DNA of 64,000 nt. It comes from Prescottella defluvii. GTDB taxonomy: Bacteria > Actinomycetota > Actinomycetes > Mycobacteriales > Mycobacteriaceae. Shown here piece by piece: positions 9,289 to 17,927 of this stretch. How positions within the stretch are numbered: the first letter of the stretch is position 1; every line of letters begins with the position of its first letter. Location: assembly GCA_029690005.1 (NCBI GenBank), contig CP121458.1, positions 3,596,001 through 3,660,000 on the forward strand. Direction: 5' to 3'. The notes under the pieces are model-generated. The model saw only the letters and a list, made by a program, of their open reading frames with translations. It was not told the origin of the DNA and searched no databases. The position numbers were made by a program, and so were the translations under genes.

Positions 9289-10774
9289 TCACCCGGGTGC
9301 CGTCGCCGACCACCGCGCCTCGGCCGCGCGCAGCGACCGCTCGACCGAACCTCCGGTGTCGATCAGGGTGGCCTCGGGCCACGGATCGGTCTGCAGCGCC
9401 ATGGCGCGCGCAATGTCCGAGGTGGCCTCCGAGTCGTGGTCGCCGCCGGCCTCGGCCCGCGCGTGCAGTCGCCGCTCCGTGACGTCGGGCGGCGCGACGC
9501 ACTGCAGCGGGACGAGGTCCGCAAGGCTCGCGTTCGCGACGGCGGCGGCGCCCTCGCGCCACCGCGGAATCGGTCCACGACGCGTCCAGGACGACCGACA
9601 CGCCCCGGTCCAGCGCCTGTCGGGCCCGGTCCAGCAGCGTCTCGTACACCCGGGCGGTCGCGTCGGCCGAGTACCGGCCGCGGCCGAAGCCCGGGTCCGG
9701 GTCGGTGTCGCGTTCGGCGGCGAACAACTCGCGCCGGATCGCGTCGCTCGACACCAGCTCGGCGCCCACCTCCGCGGCGAGGGCACGGGCGACGGTCGAC
9801 TTGCCGGTGGCGGGTAGCCCGCCGACGATCGCCAACCGGACGGCGCCGCGCGCGAGGTGGTCCTCGGCGAGGGCGGTGTGGCGCAGCGCGTCGTCCGCCG
9901 ACTCGGCGCGGCCCTGCAGGTACCGGACGCAGTCGACCTTGGCCCGCATGAACGCGCGGTAGGCGACGTACTGGTGACGCAGCGACGCCGGCGCCGGGTC
10001 GTCGGCCGTCTCCGTGTACCGCTCGAACAGCCGCGCCGCCAGATCGGGTCGGTCCAGGAACTCGAGATCCATTGCCAGGCAAGCAATGTCGTCGAGTTCG
10101 TCGAGGTAGCGGAGTCGGTCGTCGAACTCGAGGCAGTCCAGGATGCGGGGACCGTCTGCCAGCCAGAAGATGTCGTCGGCCAGCAGGTCGCCGTGCCCGT
10201 CGACGATGCGCCCGGCCGCGATGCGCTCGGTGAACAGCGCATCGCGGCCGTCGAGGTACCGCAGCACGCGCCGCTCGAGTTCAACGAGTCGGTCGTCGTC
10301 GAGGACGTGCTGGTCGAGCGCGCGGGTTTCGCGAATGTTGTTGCACCACCGTCGGCGGACCGCAGCCGTCGTGCCCTCGGCCGCGATGTCCGGACCACGC
10401 AGCGCCCGAGCGTGGAAGTGGGCGACCGTGTCGGCGATCGCGTCGATCCGGTCCCCCACCTCCCCGAGGTCGCTGCCGTGCACCAGCGACGACAGCCGGG
10501 CGTCCTCAGGCATCCGGCGCATCACCACCAGCGGCTCGCCGTCCGCCGTTTCGGGGTCGGTCAGCTCGACGACGCCCAGGTAGACGTCTGGTGCCAGGCG
10601 CCGGTTCAGCTCAACCTCGCGGGCACACGCCGCCCGCCGGGCGTCACGGCTGCGGAAGTCGAGGAACTCGGTGCGGATCGGCTTCTTCGCCTTGTACACG
10701 CGGTCGCCGAGGAGGAACACCACCCCCGAATGCGTCTCGTGCAGGGCAGCGAACGGCTGGTCGGTCGATTCCAC
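9289..10774 (-). CDS. Phosphotransferase/AAA-kinase fusion protein (Rv2004c-like)
   Basis: Two-domain protein of about 495 residues. The N-terminal half is an aminoglycoside-phosphotransferase-like kinase fold with the Brenner motif VDGHGDLLADDIFW followed by ILDCLEFDDRLRYLDELDD; the C-terminal half is a P-loop kinase with Walker A GLPATGKSTVARAL. A frame change near 9550 is followed by VPLQCVAPPDVTERRLHAR to the stop. M. tuberculosis Rv2004c has this same fusion and belongs to the DosR dormancy regulon; its substrate is unknown. It starts 6 bases after the His-rich gene and is last in the pfkB operon. The 3' end converges on the decarboxylase gene with 61 bases between. Confidence 0.8.
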
Positions 10775-10780
10775 CGAGGT

Positions 10781-10951
10781 TCAGCTGGCCTCGCCGTGTT
10801 CGTCGTAGTGGCCCTCGTGTTCCGCGTGCCGGTGGCCGTCGTGGAGGTAGTCGACGTGGTCGCCGTGCTGGATCTTCTCGTGACCGCAATTCTCGCCGTG
10901 GACGTGCGGATGATCGGACGGGTCGTGCGGATGGTGCTCGGATGAGGTCAT
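10781..10951 (-). CDS. Small histidine-rich protein (56 aa), likely metal binding
   Basis: MTSSEHHPHDPSDHPHVHGE, then NCGHEKIQHGDHVDYLHDGH, then RHAEHEGHYDEHGEAS: 16 histidines in 56 residues, many as HxH or HxxH, plus one Cys in a CGHE motif. This composition suggests Zn, Ni or Co binding. Its ATG overlaps the stop of pfkB (ATGA), and its stop lies 6 bases before the phosphotransferase/kinase start, so all three are one operon. Similar mini-proteins occur in other actinobacteria, sometimes named as zinc transporter permeases, which this soluble peptide cannot be. A store or chaperone for the nickel of the adjacent hydrogenase is possible but unproven. Confidence 0.75.
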   Translation of the reverse strand: MTSSEHHPHDPSDHPHVHGENCGHEKIQHGDHVDYLHDGHRHAEHEGHYDEHGEAS

Positions 10952-11924
10952 GTTCCCTGCCTCTCGGTCGTTTCCACCCTGACACTGTCCACGCTAGTGG
11001 CGTCGGCGATGCGGTGGTAAAGATTCTCGATTTCCTCGCGGCGGCACGGCCGGGTGCCCGGCGTGGTGAGCATCGCGGCGCCCGCAGCCATGCCGAGACG
11101 GACCGCGTCGTGCAGCGAGCGGTCGCGCGCGAGGCCGACGGTGATCCCGGCCAGCATGGCGTCCCCGGCGCCGACACCGCTGCGCACCGCGACCGGGATC
11201 GCCGGGAACCGGGCCGCGGAGTCGGCCGTGACGGCCAGGGCGCCGCCCGCCCCCAGCGACAACACCACCACCTCGCAGCGTCCGGCGTCGACGAGTTCGC
11301 GGGCGGCGCGGACCTGCGCGGCCTCGTCGGTGAGTTCGCGGCCCACCAGCTCGCGCAACTCCCGGATGCTCGGTTTGAGGAGGTACACCGCTGTCCCGGT
11401 GCGGCGCAGCGGTTCCCCTGACGTGTCGAGCACACATCGGGCACCGGAGTCGCGGGCCATCGCGGCGACGCGGTCGTAGAAGTCCGGCGGCGCGCCCGGC
11501 GGCAGGCTGCCGCTGGCGACGACGTAGCGCGCGTCGCGGGCCGCCTCGGCGAGCAGCGCCAGGCACTGCTCCTGCTCGGCGCGGCTCAGGCGGGGTCCGG
11601 GCAGCACGAACCGGTACTGGTCACCCGTCCGGTACTCGTCGACGGTGAAGCTCTCACGCGTCGCGCCGGCGATCGGCACCCGGCGGGTCCACACGCCCTC
11701 GCGGTCGAGCAGTTCGCCGAGCACGGTGCCGGTGGCCGAGCCGAGCGGGAACACCGCGACGACCGGCTCCCCCAGCTCCCGGACGATCCGGGCGACGTTG
11801 ATGCCCCGCCGCCCGGGTCGTACCGGGGTTCGCCGCAGCGGATCTTGTCGGTCGGCCCCACCCGCTCCGCATTCGTCGAGATGTCGAGGGCCGGGTTCAT
11901 GGTGAGCGTGACGATCGCCGGCAT
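10948..11924 (-). CDS. pfkB: PfkB-family sugar kinase (6-phosphofructokinase II / 1-phosphofructokinase type)
   Basis: Ribokinase-fold enzyme phosphorylating a fructose phosphate. Seen: MPAIVTLTMNPALDISTNAE at the N-terminus, the nearby substrate region RGINVARIVRELGEPVVAVF, YVVASGSLPPGAP, LLKPSIRELRELVG, and the catalytic/anion-hole motif SGVGAGDAMLAGI with its general-base Asp. One frame change near 11808 separates the first 38 residues. The start at 11924 has GAGGAGG directly upstream. The joined length of about 325 residues is normal. M. tuberculosis PfkB (Rv2029c), its closest functional model, is a DosR-regulon gene. It heads the operon with the His-rich and kinase-fusion genes and is divergent from the hydrogenase operon. 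Confidence 0.85.
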
Positions 11925-12003
11925 CGCAGGGCGCCTCCTCGGACCCGGGCCGGCGGGCGCCCGCTCCTGCGTCCGATCGTGGGCGGTGCGCGCGTACCGG
12001 CAC

Positions 12004-12019
12004 AGGGTCGAACGGCCCT
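12004..12019. promoter_or_regulatory. Candidate DosR-like box between pfkB and hydrogenase operons
   Basis: AGGGTCGAACGGCCCT is a near-perfect palindrome. Its core keeps the main DosR contact pattern GGG-N-C-N-WW-N-G-N-CCC. It lies 46 bases before the hydrogenase start (12065) and 80 bases before the pfkB start (11924), so one site could serve both operons. This is motif reading by eye only. Confidence 0.4.
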
Positions 12020-12064
12020 TTACAGCAGGTCTCCGGCCTGCGCCAATGGATCGGGAGGAGTGCC

Positions 12065-13203
12065 ATGGACGCCACTGACACCGCTGTCATCGATCGGAGC
12101 GCGCTCGACGACCTGATCCAGGTGCTACGCGACGACGGGCGCCGCGTCGTCGGCCCGACCGTGCGCGAGAGCGCCGTCGGTGCTGGCCGAGCTCGAGTCG
12201 GGCGCCGAGCTGCCCGACGGCTGGGGCGTCACGACCGCGCCGGCGAGTACCGACTGAACCGTCGCACCGACGGCGCCGTCTTCGCGAACTCGGCGGGACC
12301 GATGTCGTGGAAGCAGTTCGTACACCCGCCACACCGGGTGTTGTGGACGGCGTCGGACGGGCAGTTCACCGAGCCGGAGCCGGAGGGACCTCGGTTCGCG
12401 TTCCTGGGAGTGCGCGGCTGCGACCTCGCGGCCATCCACACGCTGGGCACCGTGCTGGGTGCGGACCCGGGCGGCTACACCGCGCGCGTCCTCGCGGACC
12501 TGGTGGTGGTGGCGGTCGGTTGCACCGAGCCGGGAGGGGTGTGCTTCTGCGCGTCGATGGGCACCGGACCGCCCCCGGGCCGGGCTACGACCTGGCGCTC
12601 ACCGAGCGTATCGACGAGCGCGGGCACCGGTTCGTCGTCGAGGTCGGGACGGACACCGGGCGACGGCTACTCGGCCGCATCCCCACCACGGACGCCACCG
12701 ATGCCGACGTCACGGACGCGCGGGCGGCGGTCGACGCCGCGCGCGACCACATGGGGCGTGAGATGCCGGACGTGGATCTGCAGGCGCTGCTGCGGGCCGC
12801 GCGGGACGAGCCGGTGTGGGACGACGTCGCCAACCGCTGCCTGACCTGCGGGAACTGCACCATGGTGTGTCCGACGTGCTTCTGCACCAGCGCCGAGCAG
12901 GTGAGTGACCTCGACAGCGACCGCACCGAGGGGCACCAGCGGTGGGCGTCGTGTTTCGAGTTGGACTACTCGCATCTGCACGGCGGCAACGTGCGGACCA
13001 GCGGCGCGAGCCGGTACCGGCAGTGGATGACCCACAAGCTCGGCACGTGGTTCGACCAGTTCGGCTCGTCAGGCTGTGTGGGGTGCGGTCGCTGCATCGA
13101 CTGGTGTCCGGTCGGCATCGACATCACCGCCGAAGCGGCCCGGCTCACCGCCGCGCTGCCGGGCTTCCCCGACGTCGGCGGGGACGGGGAGCCGGAATCG
13201 TGA
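12065..13203 (+). CDS. [NiFe] hydrogenase electron-transfer subunit beta (HydB/HyhB-like)
   Basis: Iron-sulfur subunit of a cytoplasmic NAD(P)-linked hydrogenase, passing electrons between the hydrogenase small subunit and the flavin subunit. The family core is [19 protein letters not shown] and [14 protein letters not shown], followed by two ferredoxin-type clusters: [16 protein letters not shown] (about 12838-12885) and [14 protein letters not shown] (about 13078-13118). The start at 12065 follows GGGAGGAG. Compensating frame changes around 12175-12240 and one near 12580 damage the frame; joined length is about 380 residues. The stop overlaps the next gene's GTG. First gene of a five-subunit, translationally coupled operon. 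Confidence 0.85.
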
Positions 13204-13665
13204 CGCGGTCGCCCGACGACTCGCCCGCGGAGCTACTGCCGGGCCTCGACGTGGCGGCCCGGGAGCGGCTCGCGGAGCTGTGGACGCCGGCGCTGTGGGT
13301 GCCGGGCGAGTACGTCTTCCGGGAGGGCGAGCCCGCGCGCCGCTGCTGGCTGCTGCGGCGGGGCCGGGTGCTGCTGGCCACGTCGGTGCCCGGACGCGGC
13401 GACGTCGTGGTCGAGACGCTCTCCGGCGGCGACCTGCTGGGCTTGTCGTGGCTGAGGCCCCCACACGTGTGGACTTTCGGGGCCCGCGCCGCCGCCCCCA
13501 CGGAGGCGTCGGCAGATCGACATCGCGACGCTGCACGAGGCGTCCGAGCGGGACCCGGCGTTCGGGTACGCGGTGTCGCGGGCGATGTCGGGTCTGATGC
13601 TCGACCGGCTCCAGGCGACCCGGGCGCGCCTGCTCGACCTGTACGCGAATCCGGGTGCGCCGTGA
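13200..13665 (+). CDS. Stand-alone cyclic-nucleotide-binding (Crp-type) domain protein
   Basis: About 154 residues: [16 protein letters not shown], then the beta-roll [20 protein letters not shown] and [14 protein letters not shown], then a long helix [20 protein letters not shown] and the stop. It has the effector domain and dimerisation helix of Crp/Fnr proteins but ends before any helix-turn-helix, so it is unlikely to bind DNA. A frame break near 13510 disturbs the phosphate-binding-cassette region, so ligand residues cannot be judged. GTG start and TGA stop both overlap neighbouring hydrogenase genes. Comparable genes sit in mycobacterial group 3b hydrogenase operons, to my recollection; a regulatory subunit of the enzyme is my inference. 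Confidence 0.75.
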
Positions 13666-14492
13666 CCGCCCCGGCATCGTCCCTGGTCCCCGCCGCGTAC
13701 CGGGTGACGGGTCGGATCGTCGAGACCCACGACTCGGTCACGCTCGACCTGGCGCCCACCCGCGCCGCGGTGCCGCGGTTCCGGCCCGGCCAGTTCATGA
13801 TGCTGTGCGCGCCGGGCGTCGGCGAGGTCCCGATCTCGGTGTGCGGCGATCCGACACGCGAGGACGACGTGCTCGTCACACGGTGCGCAGCGTGGGCGCG
13901 GCGAGCGCCGCCCTGCACGACGCGACGGTCGGTGCGGTGGTCGGGGTACGGGGGCCGTACGGGACGACCTGGGACCTCGGGGCCGCCGCGGGGGTGATCT
14001 GGTGATCGTCGCGGGCGGGGTCGGGCTCGCGGCGGTCCGGGCGCCGGTGCTGGCGGTATGCGCGGACCGGTCCCGGTTCCGGAACGTCACGCTCGTGGTC
14101 GGGGCCCGCAGTCCCGAGGAGATCTCTACCGCCAGGAGTTCGACGTCTGGCGTGCGGCCGGCCTGGACGTCGTGGTCACGATCGATCAACCCGCCCGCGA
14201 CTGGACCGGACCGGTCGGGTTCGTCACCGAAGCCCTCGCCCGCCTGTCCGTGGATCCCGCACGCACCTGCGCGCTGGTGTGCGGGCCGGAGGCGATGATG
14301 CGGTTCTCGGTGCGGGTCCTCGAGGGGTACGGCGTCGACCGGCGGCACATCCAGGTCTCGCTCGAACGCAACATGCAGTGCGGCATCGGGGTGTGTGGCC
14401 ATTGCCAGCTCGGTGAACTGCTGCTGTGCCGCGACGGCCCGGTGGTCGACTACGCGGTGGCCGGTCCCCTACTGCACACCCGGGAGCTGTGA
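13662..14492 (+). CDS. Hydrogenase flavin/NAD(P)-binding subunit gamma (HydG/HyhG-like)
   Basis: Diaphorase subunit that exchanges electrons with NAD(P)H. Ferredoxin-reductase-like FAD domain: [20 protein letters not shown] with the FAD-stacking region PISVCGDP; nucleotide-binding core [22 protein letters not shown] and [12 protein letters not shown]-terminal [2Fe-2S] motif [19 protein letters not shown]. Frame breaks near 13880, 13985-14030 and 14120-14130 interrupt it, but every motif is recoverable by joining frames, for about 277 residues. GTG start overlaps the upstream stop; the TGA overlaps the ATG of the small subunit by one base. Confidence 0.85.
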
Positions 14493-15294
14493 TGACCTCA
14501 CCACCGACACTGGCCGTGTGGAAGTTCGCGTCGTGCGACGGCTGCCAGCTGTCGCTGCTCGACTGCGAGGACGAACTGCTCACGGTCGCAACCGAACTGA
14601 AGATCTCCCACTTTCTCGAGATGTCCAGTGCGACGGTCGCCGGCCCGTACGATCTCTCGCTCGTGGAGGGGTCGATCACCACCGCCGAGGACGTCGACCG
14701 AATCCACCGGATCCGGGAGAACTCCGGGCGGCTGGTCACAATCGGGGCGTGCGCCACGGCCGGCGGCGTTCAGGCGCTGCGCAACTTCGGCGACGTCGCC
14801 GAGTTCGCGGCCGCGGTGTACGCGAGCCCGGAGTACATCGAGACACTCGCGACGTCGACCCCGATCTCGGCGCACGTCCGGGTGGACTTCGAGTTGCAGG
14901 GGTGCCCCATCGACCGCGGCCAGCTGATCGAGGTGATCTCCGCGTTCCTGGCCGGCCGGGCACCCACGGTGCCCAACACGAGCGTGTGCAACGAGTGCAA
15001 GCGGCGGGGTCTGACGTGCGTCATGGTCGCCGACGGCACCCGTGCCGGGGCCGGCCACCCACGCCGGCCGCGGCGCACTGGTGCCCGGCCCACTCGCGCG
15101 GCTGCTACGGATGCTTCGGTCCCATGGAGAATCCGAACATCGCGTCACTGGCCGGGTGGCTGCGCCGGTGCGGGATGGACGACGCCGACATCGGCCGGGC
15201 GTTCTCGACGTTCACGTTCGCCGCGCCCGGGTTCGACGAAGGGGCGACGGTATGGGCAGTGACGATCCGGATGCGACGGAGCGGCGCCGGTTGA
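14492..15294 (+). CDS. [NiFe] hydrogenase small subunit (HydS/HyhS-like)
   Basis: Carries the iron-sulfur relay next to the NiFe site. The proximal-cluster motif [19 protein letters not shown] opens the protein; [14 protein letters not shown] and [16 protein letters not shown] follow. The later cluster ligands are in [13 protein letters not shown] and, after a frame change near 15045-15075, [18 protein letters not shown]. There is no twin-arginine signal peptide, consistent with a soluble cytoplasmic enzyme. As read, the C-terminus overlaps the large-subunit start by 43 bases; a small frame error near 15250 could instead end it earlier. Confidence 0.85.
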
Positions 15295-16561
15295 CGGTGC
15301 GGGCCCTGGCCCGCGTCGAGGGCGAGGGCCGCCTCGACGCGACGGTCGCCGACGGTACGGTCGAGCACGCGCGGCTCGACATCTACGAGCCGCCGCGCTT
15401 CTTCGAGGCGTTCCTGCGGGGCCGCGACTTCCGGGAGCCGCCCGACATCACGTCCCGGATCTGCGGGATCTGCCCAGTCGCGTACCAGGTGAGCGCGTGC
15501 AACGCGCTCGAGCAGGCGTGCGGGGTCACCGTCGACCCGCGGGTGCGGGCGCTGGCGGCGGCTGCTGTACTGCGGCGAGTGGATCGCCAGCCACACCCTG
15601 CACATCTACTTCCTGCACGCGCCGGACTTCCTCGGGCTGCCGGACTCCATCGAGCTCGCGCGGGCCGACCGGGCCGCCGTCGAACGCGGGCTCGCGCTCA
15701 AGAAGGCCGGGAACGCGATCCTCGAGACGATCGGGGCCGTCCGATCCATCCGATCAACGCCCGCGTCGGCGGCTTCTACCGGGCCCCCACCAGGGCCGAA
15801 GCCGGCCCCGCTCGCCGAGACGCTGCGCCGCGCCGTGGACGACGCGCTGGGCACGGTCCGGTGGGTCGCGGGATTCGACTTCCCCGACGCGCGTCGATCC
15901 GGTGTTGATGGCGTTGCACAGACGCCGACGGCTACGCGATCGAGGACGGTCTCGTCCACACGAGCGCCGGCGTCCGGTTCCCGGCCGCCGAGTTCGCAGA
16001 CCACGTCCGCGAGCGGCAGGTCCCGGACTCGACGGCGCTGCATGCCCGCCTCGACGGTGGCCCGGCCCGACCGGTCCGCTGGCCCGATACACGCTCAACC
16101 ACGCGCAGCTGTCCGGGTCGGCGGCAGCGGCCGCGGCGGAGGCCGGACTGGGCGACGAGTGCCGAAACCCCTACCGCAGCATCGTGGTTCGGGCGGTGGA
16201 GGTGGCGTACGCGGTCGAGGAGGCGCTGCGCCTGATCGACGCGTACGAGCGACCCGAGCCGGCCGCCGCGGAGATCGGCGCCCGCGCCGGCACCGGACAC
16301 GGCGTCAGCGAGGCGCCGCGCGGGCTGCTGTACCACCGGTACGAGATCACCGGCGACGGCACGATCCGGTCCGCGGACATCGTGCCGCCGACCGCGCAGA
16401 ACCAGGATGCGATCGAGGCCGACCTCGTGCACCGGATCGGCGAGCACCTCGACCTGCCGGACGCCGAGTTGACCGCGCTGTGCGAACGGGTGATCCGCAA
16501 CCACGACCCGTGCATTTCGCGCGCCACCCACTTCCTGGATCTGCGGGTGACGCGGCGGTGA
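15252..16561 (+). CDS. [NiFe] hydrogenase large (catalytic) subunit, group 3b-like
   Basis: Large subunit holding the NiFe(CN)2CO centre. The N-terminal ligand motif is intact: [20 protein letters not shown] (RxCGxC). Typical internal blocks are [27 protein letters not shown] and [14 protein letters not shown]. The C-terminal motif, normally DPCxxC, reads [15 protein letters not shown]: the second nickel-ligand Cys is Arg (CGC at 16520-16522). The protein ends soon after, as in group 3b enzymes where a short tail is cleaved. Frame changes near 15560, 15735, 15800, 15895 and 16075 split the middle. No hyp maturation genes lie in this window. Confidence 0.85.
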
Positions 16562-17035
16562 GCCCGCCGGGGCGCACCGTGGTGATCGGGGCTCGGCAAC
16601 GAGTTCCGCCGCGACGACGGCTTCGGACCCGCCGTGGTGCGGGCGCTGCGTGGGCGTCTGCCGGCCGGCACCGGTGTCGCGGCCGTCGCCGACACCGTCG
16701 ACCTGCTGACCGTGTGGACGGGGCGCGCCTGGCGGTCGTGGTCGATCTGACGCTGCGCGCGCCCCCGGCCCCGGGCCGGATGCACCGGCTGGTCCTCGGC
16801 GGACGCGACACCGCGGGGGCATCGGGCGGTCACGGCGTGGACGTGGAGCCGCCCTCGCGCTGGCGCGGATCCTCGGCACCGGTCCCGGCGGGTGGTGCTG
16901 TACGCGGTCGAGGGGCTCGACGCTCGGCGCCGGTGTGGGTCTGTCGCCGGCCGTGCGGCGGGCCGTCCCGGCGGCTGCCGCGGCCGTTCTGTCGGAGTTG
17001 GTCAGCGGTAGCGTTCGGCGTCGCGCGCCATCGTG
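16558..17035 (+). CDS. Hydrogenase maturation protease (HycI/HyaD family), frame-broken
   Basis: Endoprotease predicted to clip the large-subunit C-terminus after nickel insertion. It starts with GTG overlapping the hydrogenase stop; RTVVIG then LGNEFRRDDGFGPAVVRALR matches the family opening GxGNxxxxDDGxG, including the acidic nickel-sensing residue. An extra base near 16592 and further breaks (about 16735, 16800, 16890) disrupt the rest; LYAVEGLDAGAGVGLSPAVR is recognisable once frames are joined. The 3' end is uncertain: the frame shown stops at 17035 and would overlap the opposing gene, so the true stop may be near 17000-17012. Confidence 0.7.
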
Positions 17036-17235
17036 ACCAGTCGATCCGCGAGGGTCGTGAGCTCGGCACGGTCGGCGTCCTCGGCGATCGCGGTGGCGAC
17101 GTCCTCCGCGGCGCAGCGCAGCTCGAACATCCGGTCCGAGAGCGCGGAGGCCTCCTCGGCGGTGAGCACCACCGCGTCGACGGGAATCGACGTTCCCTTC
17201 ACTGCGCTGCGCTGCCGCAGGCCCGCTGGCGGCAC
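17002..17235 (-). CDS. Small hypothetical protein
   Basis: Predicted 77-residue acidic, helical protein (GTG start at 17235) with VLTAEEASALSDRMFELRCA and DVATAIAEDADRAELTTLAD. I do not recognise the family. It sits convergent to the hydrogenase protease and divergent from rbpA. The clean frame over its length in otherwise damaged DNA and its normal composition support it being real; a GTG at 17202 is an alternative start. Confidence 0.45.
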   Translation of the reverse strand: MPPAGLRQRSAVKGTSIPVDAVVLTAEEASALSDRMFELRCAAEDVATAIAEDADRAELTTLADRLVTMARDAERYR

Positions 17236-17406
17236 GACTGTCGGCAGTACCGGCGGCGCCGGCCGATCCTGACCGCGGCGACCTCACGGCCGCACCAACA
17301 CACACGACACGGGTTTCCGGGGAGCTGCGGCCATGGTCGAACACCTTACTGCGGACCGCCGGCGGCGACCCCGGTAAGATGATGCGGCCGCATCCACAGG
17401 AACCTC

Positions 17407-17433
17407 GGGAACGATTCGAGATTTCGGGACGTT
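17407..17433 (+). promoter_or_regulatory. SigH/SigR-type promoter for rbpA
   Basis: GGGAAC (17407-17412) and CGTT (17430-17433) are separated by 17 bases, matching the ECF sigma consensus GGGAAY-N17-CGTT used by mycobacterial SigH and streptomycete SigR for thiol-oxidative stress. Transcription would start near 17440, about 65 bases before the rbpA ATG. Streptomyces rbpA is known to be SigR-controlled. Confidence 0.65.
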
Positions 17434-17506
17434 GTAGATGGTTGTGAACGCTCGGCGCGCCGCCAAAGGCGAACTGGCGCGGTGACGAACGAAGAGAGGA
17501 CACACC

Positions 17507-17845
17507 ATGGCAGATCGCGTACTTCGAGGCAGTCGACTCGGAGCGGTGAGCTACGAGACCGATCGCGACCACGACCTGGCGCCCCGCCGCATCGCCCGGT
17601 ACCGGTGCGACAACGGCGAGGAGTTCGACGTCCCCTTCGCGGACGACGCCGAGATCCCCGGCACCTGGCTGTGCAAGAACGGCCTCGAAGGCACCCTTCT
17701 CGAGGGCAGCGCGCCCGAGGCGAAGAAGGTCAAGCCGCCGCGCACCCACTGGGACATGCTGCTCGAGCGTCGTTCCGTCGAGGAGCTCGAGGAGCTGCTC
17801 AAGGAGCGTCTGGACCTGCTCAAGGCCAAGCGCCGCGGCGCGTAA
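17507..17845 (+). CDS. rbpA: RNA polymerase-binding protein RbpA
   Basis: Actinobacterial transcription factor that binds RNA polymerase and group I/II sigma factors and stabilises the open promoter complex. The 112-residue length is normal. Seen: MADRVLRGSRLGAVSYETDR (N-terminal tail), the core domain RYRCDNGEEFDVPFADDAEI followed by PGTWLCKNGLEGTL (with the two cysteines typical of the zinc-binding or redox-active core), basic linker KKVKPPRTHWDMLLERRS, and the sigma-interaction helix VEELEELLKERLDLLKAKRR. Ribosome binding site GAGAGGA is upstream. No frame breaks. A SigH/SigR-type promoter lies in front and a strong terminator behind, so it is monocistronic. Confidence 0.96.
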   Translation: MADRVLRGSRLGAVSYETDRDHDLAPRRIARYRCDNGEEFDVPFADDAEIPGTWLCKNGLEGTLLEGSAPEAKKVKPPRTHWDMLLERRSVEELEELLKERLDLLKAKRRGA

Positions 17846-17865
17846 CCAGCGCGCACCGATTCCAG

Positions 17866-17908
17866 CCGGCGCCGCCACGGATCTCCCGTGGCGGCGCCGG
17901 TCTGTTTC
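17866..17908 (+). terminator. Rho-independent terminator after rbpA
   Basis: CCGGCGCCGCCACG (17866-17879) pairs perfectly with CGTGGCGGCGCCGG (17887-17900) around a seven-base loop, then a T-rich TCTGTTTC. It lies 20 bases after the rbpA stop and may also serve the convergent lipase gene. Confidence 0.85.
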
Positions 17909-17927
17909 CGGAGTGAAACGGTCGCGG

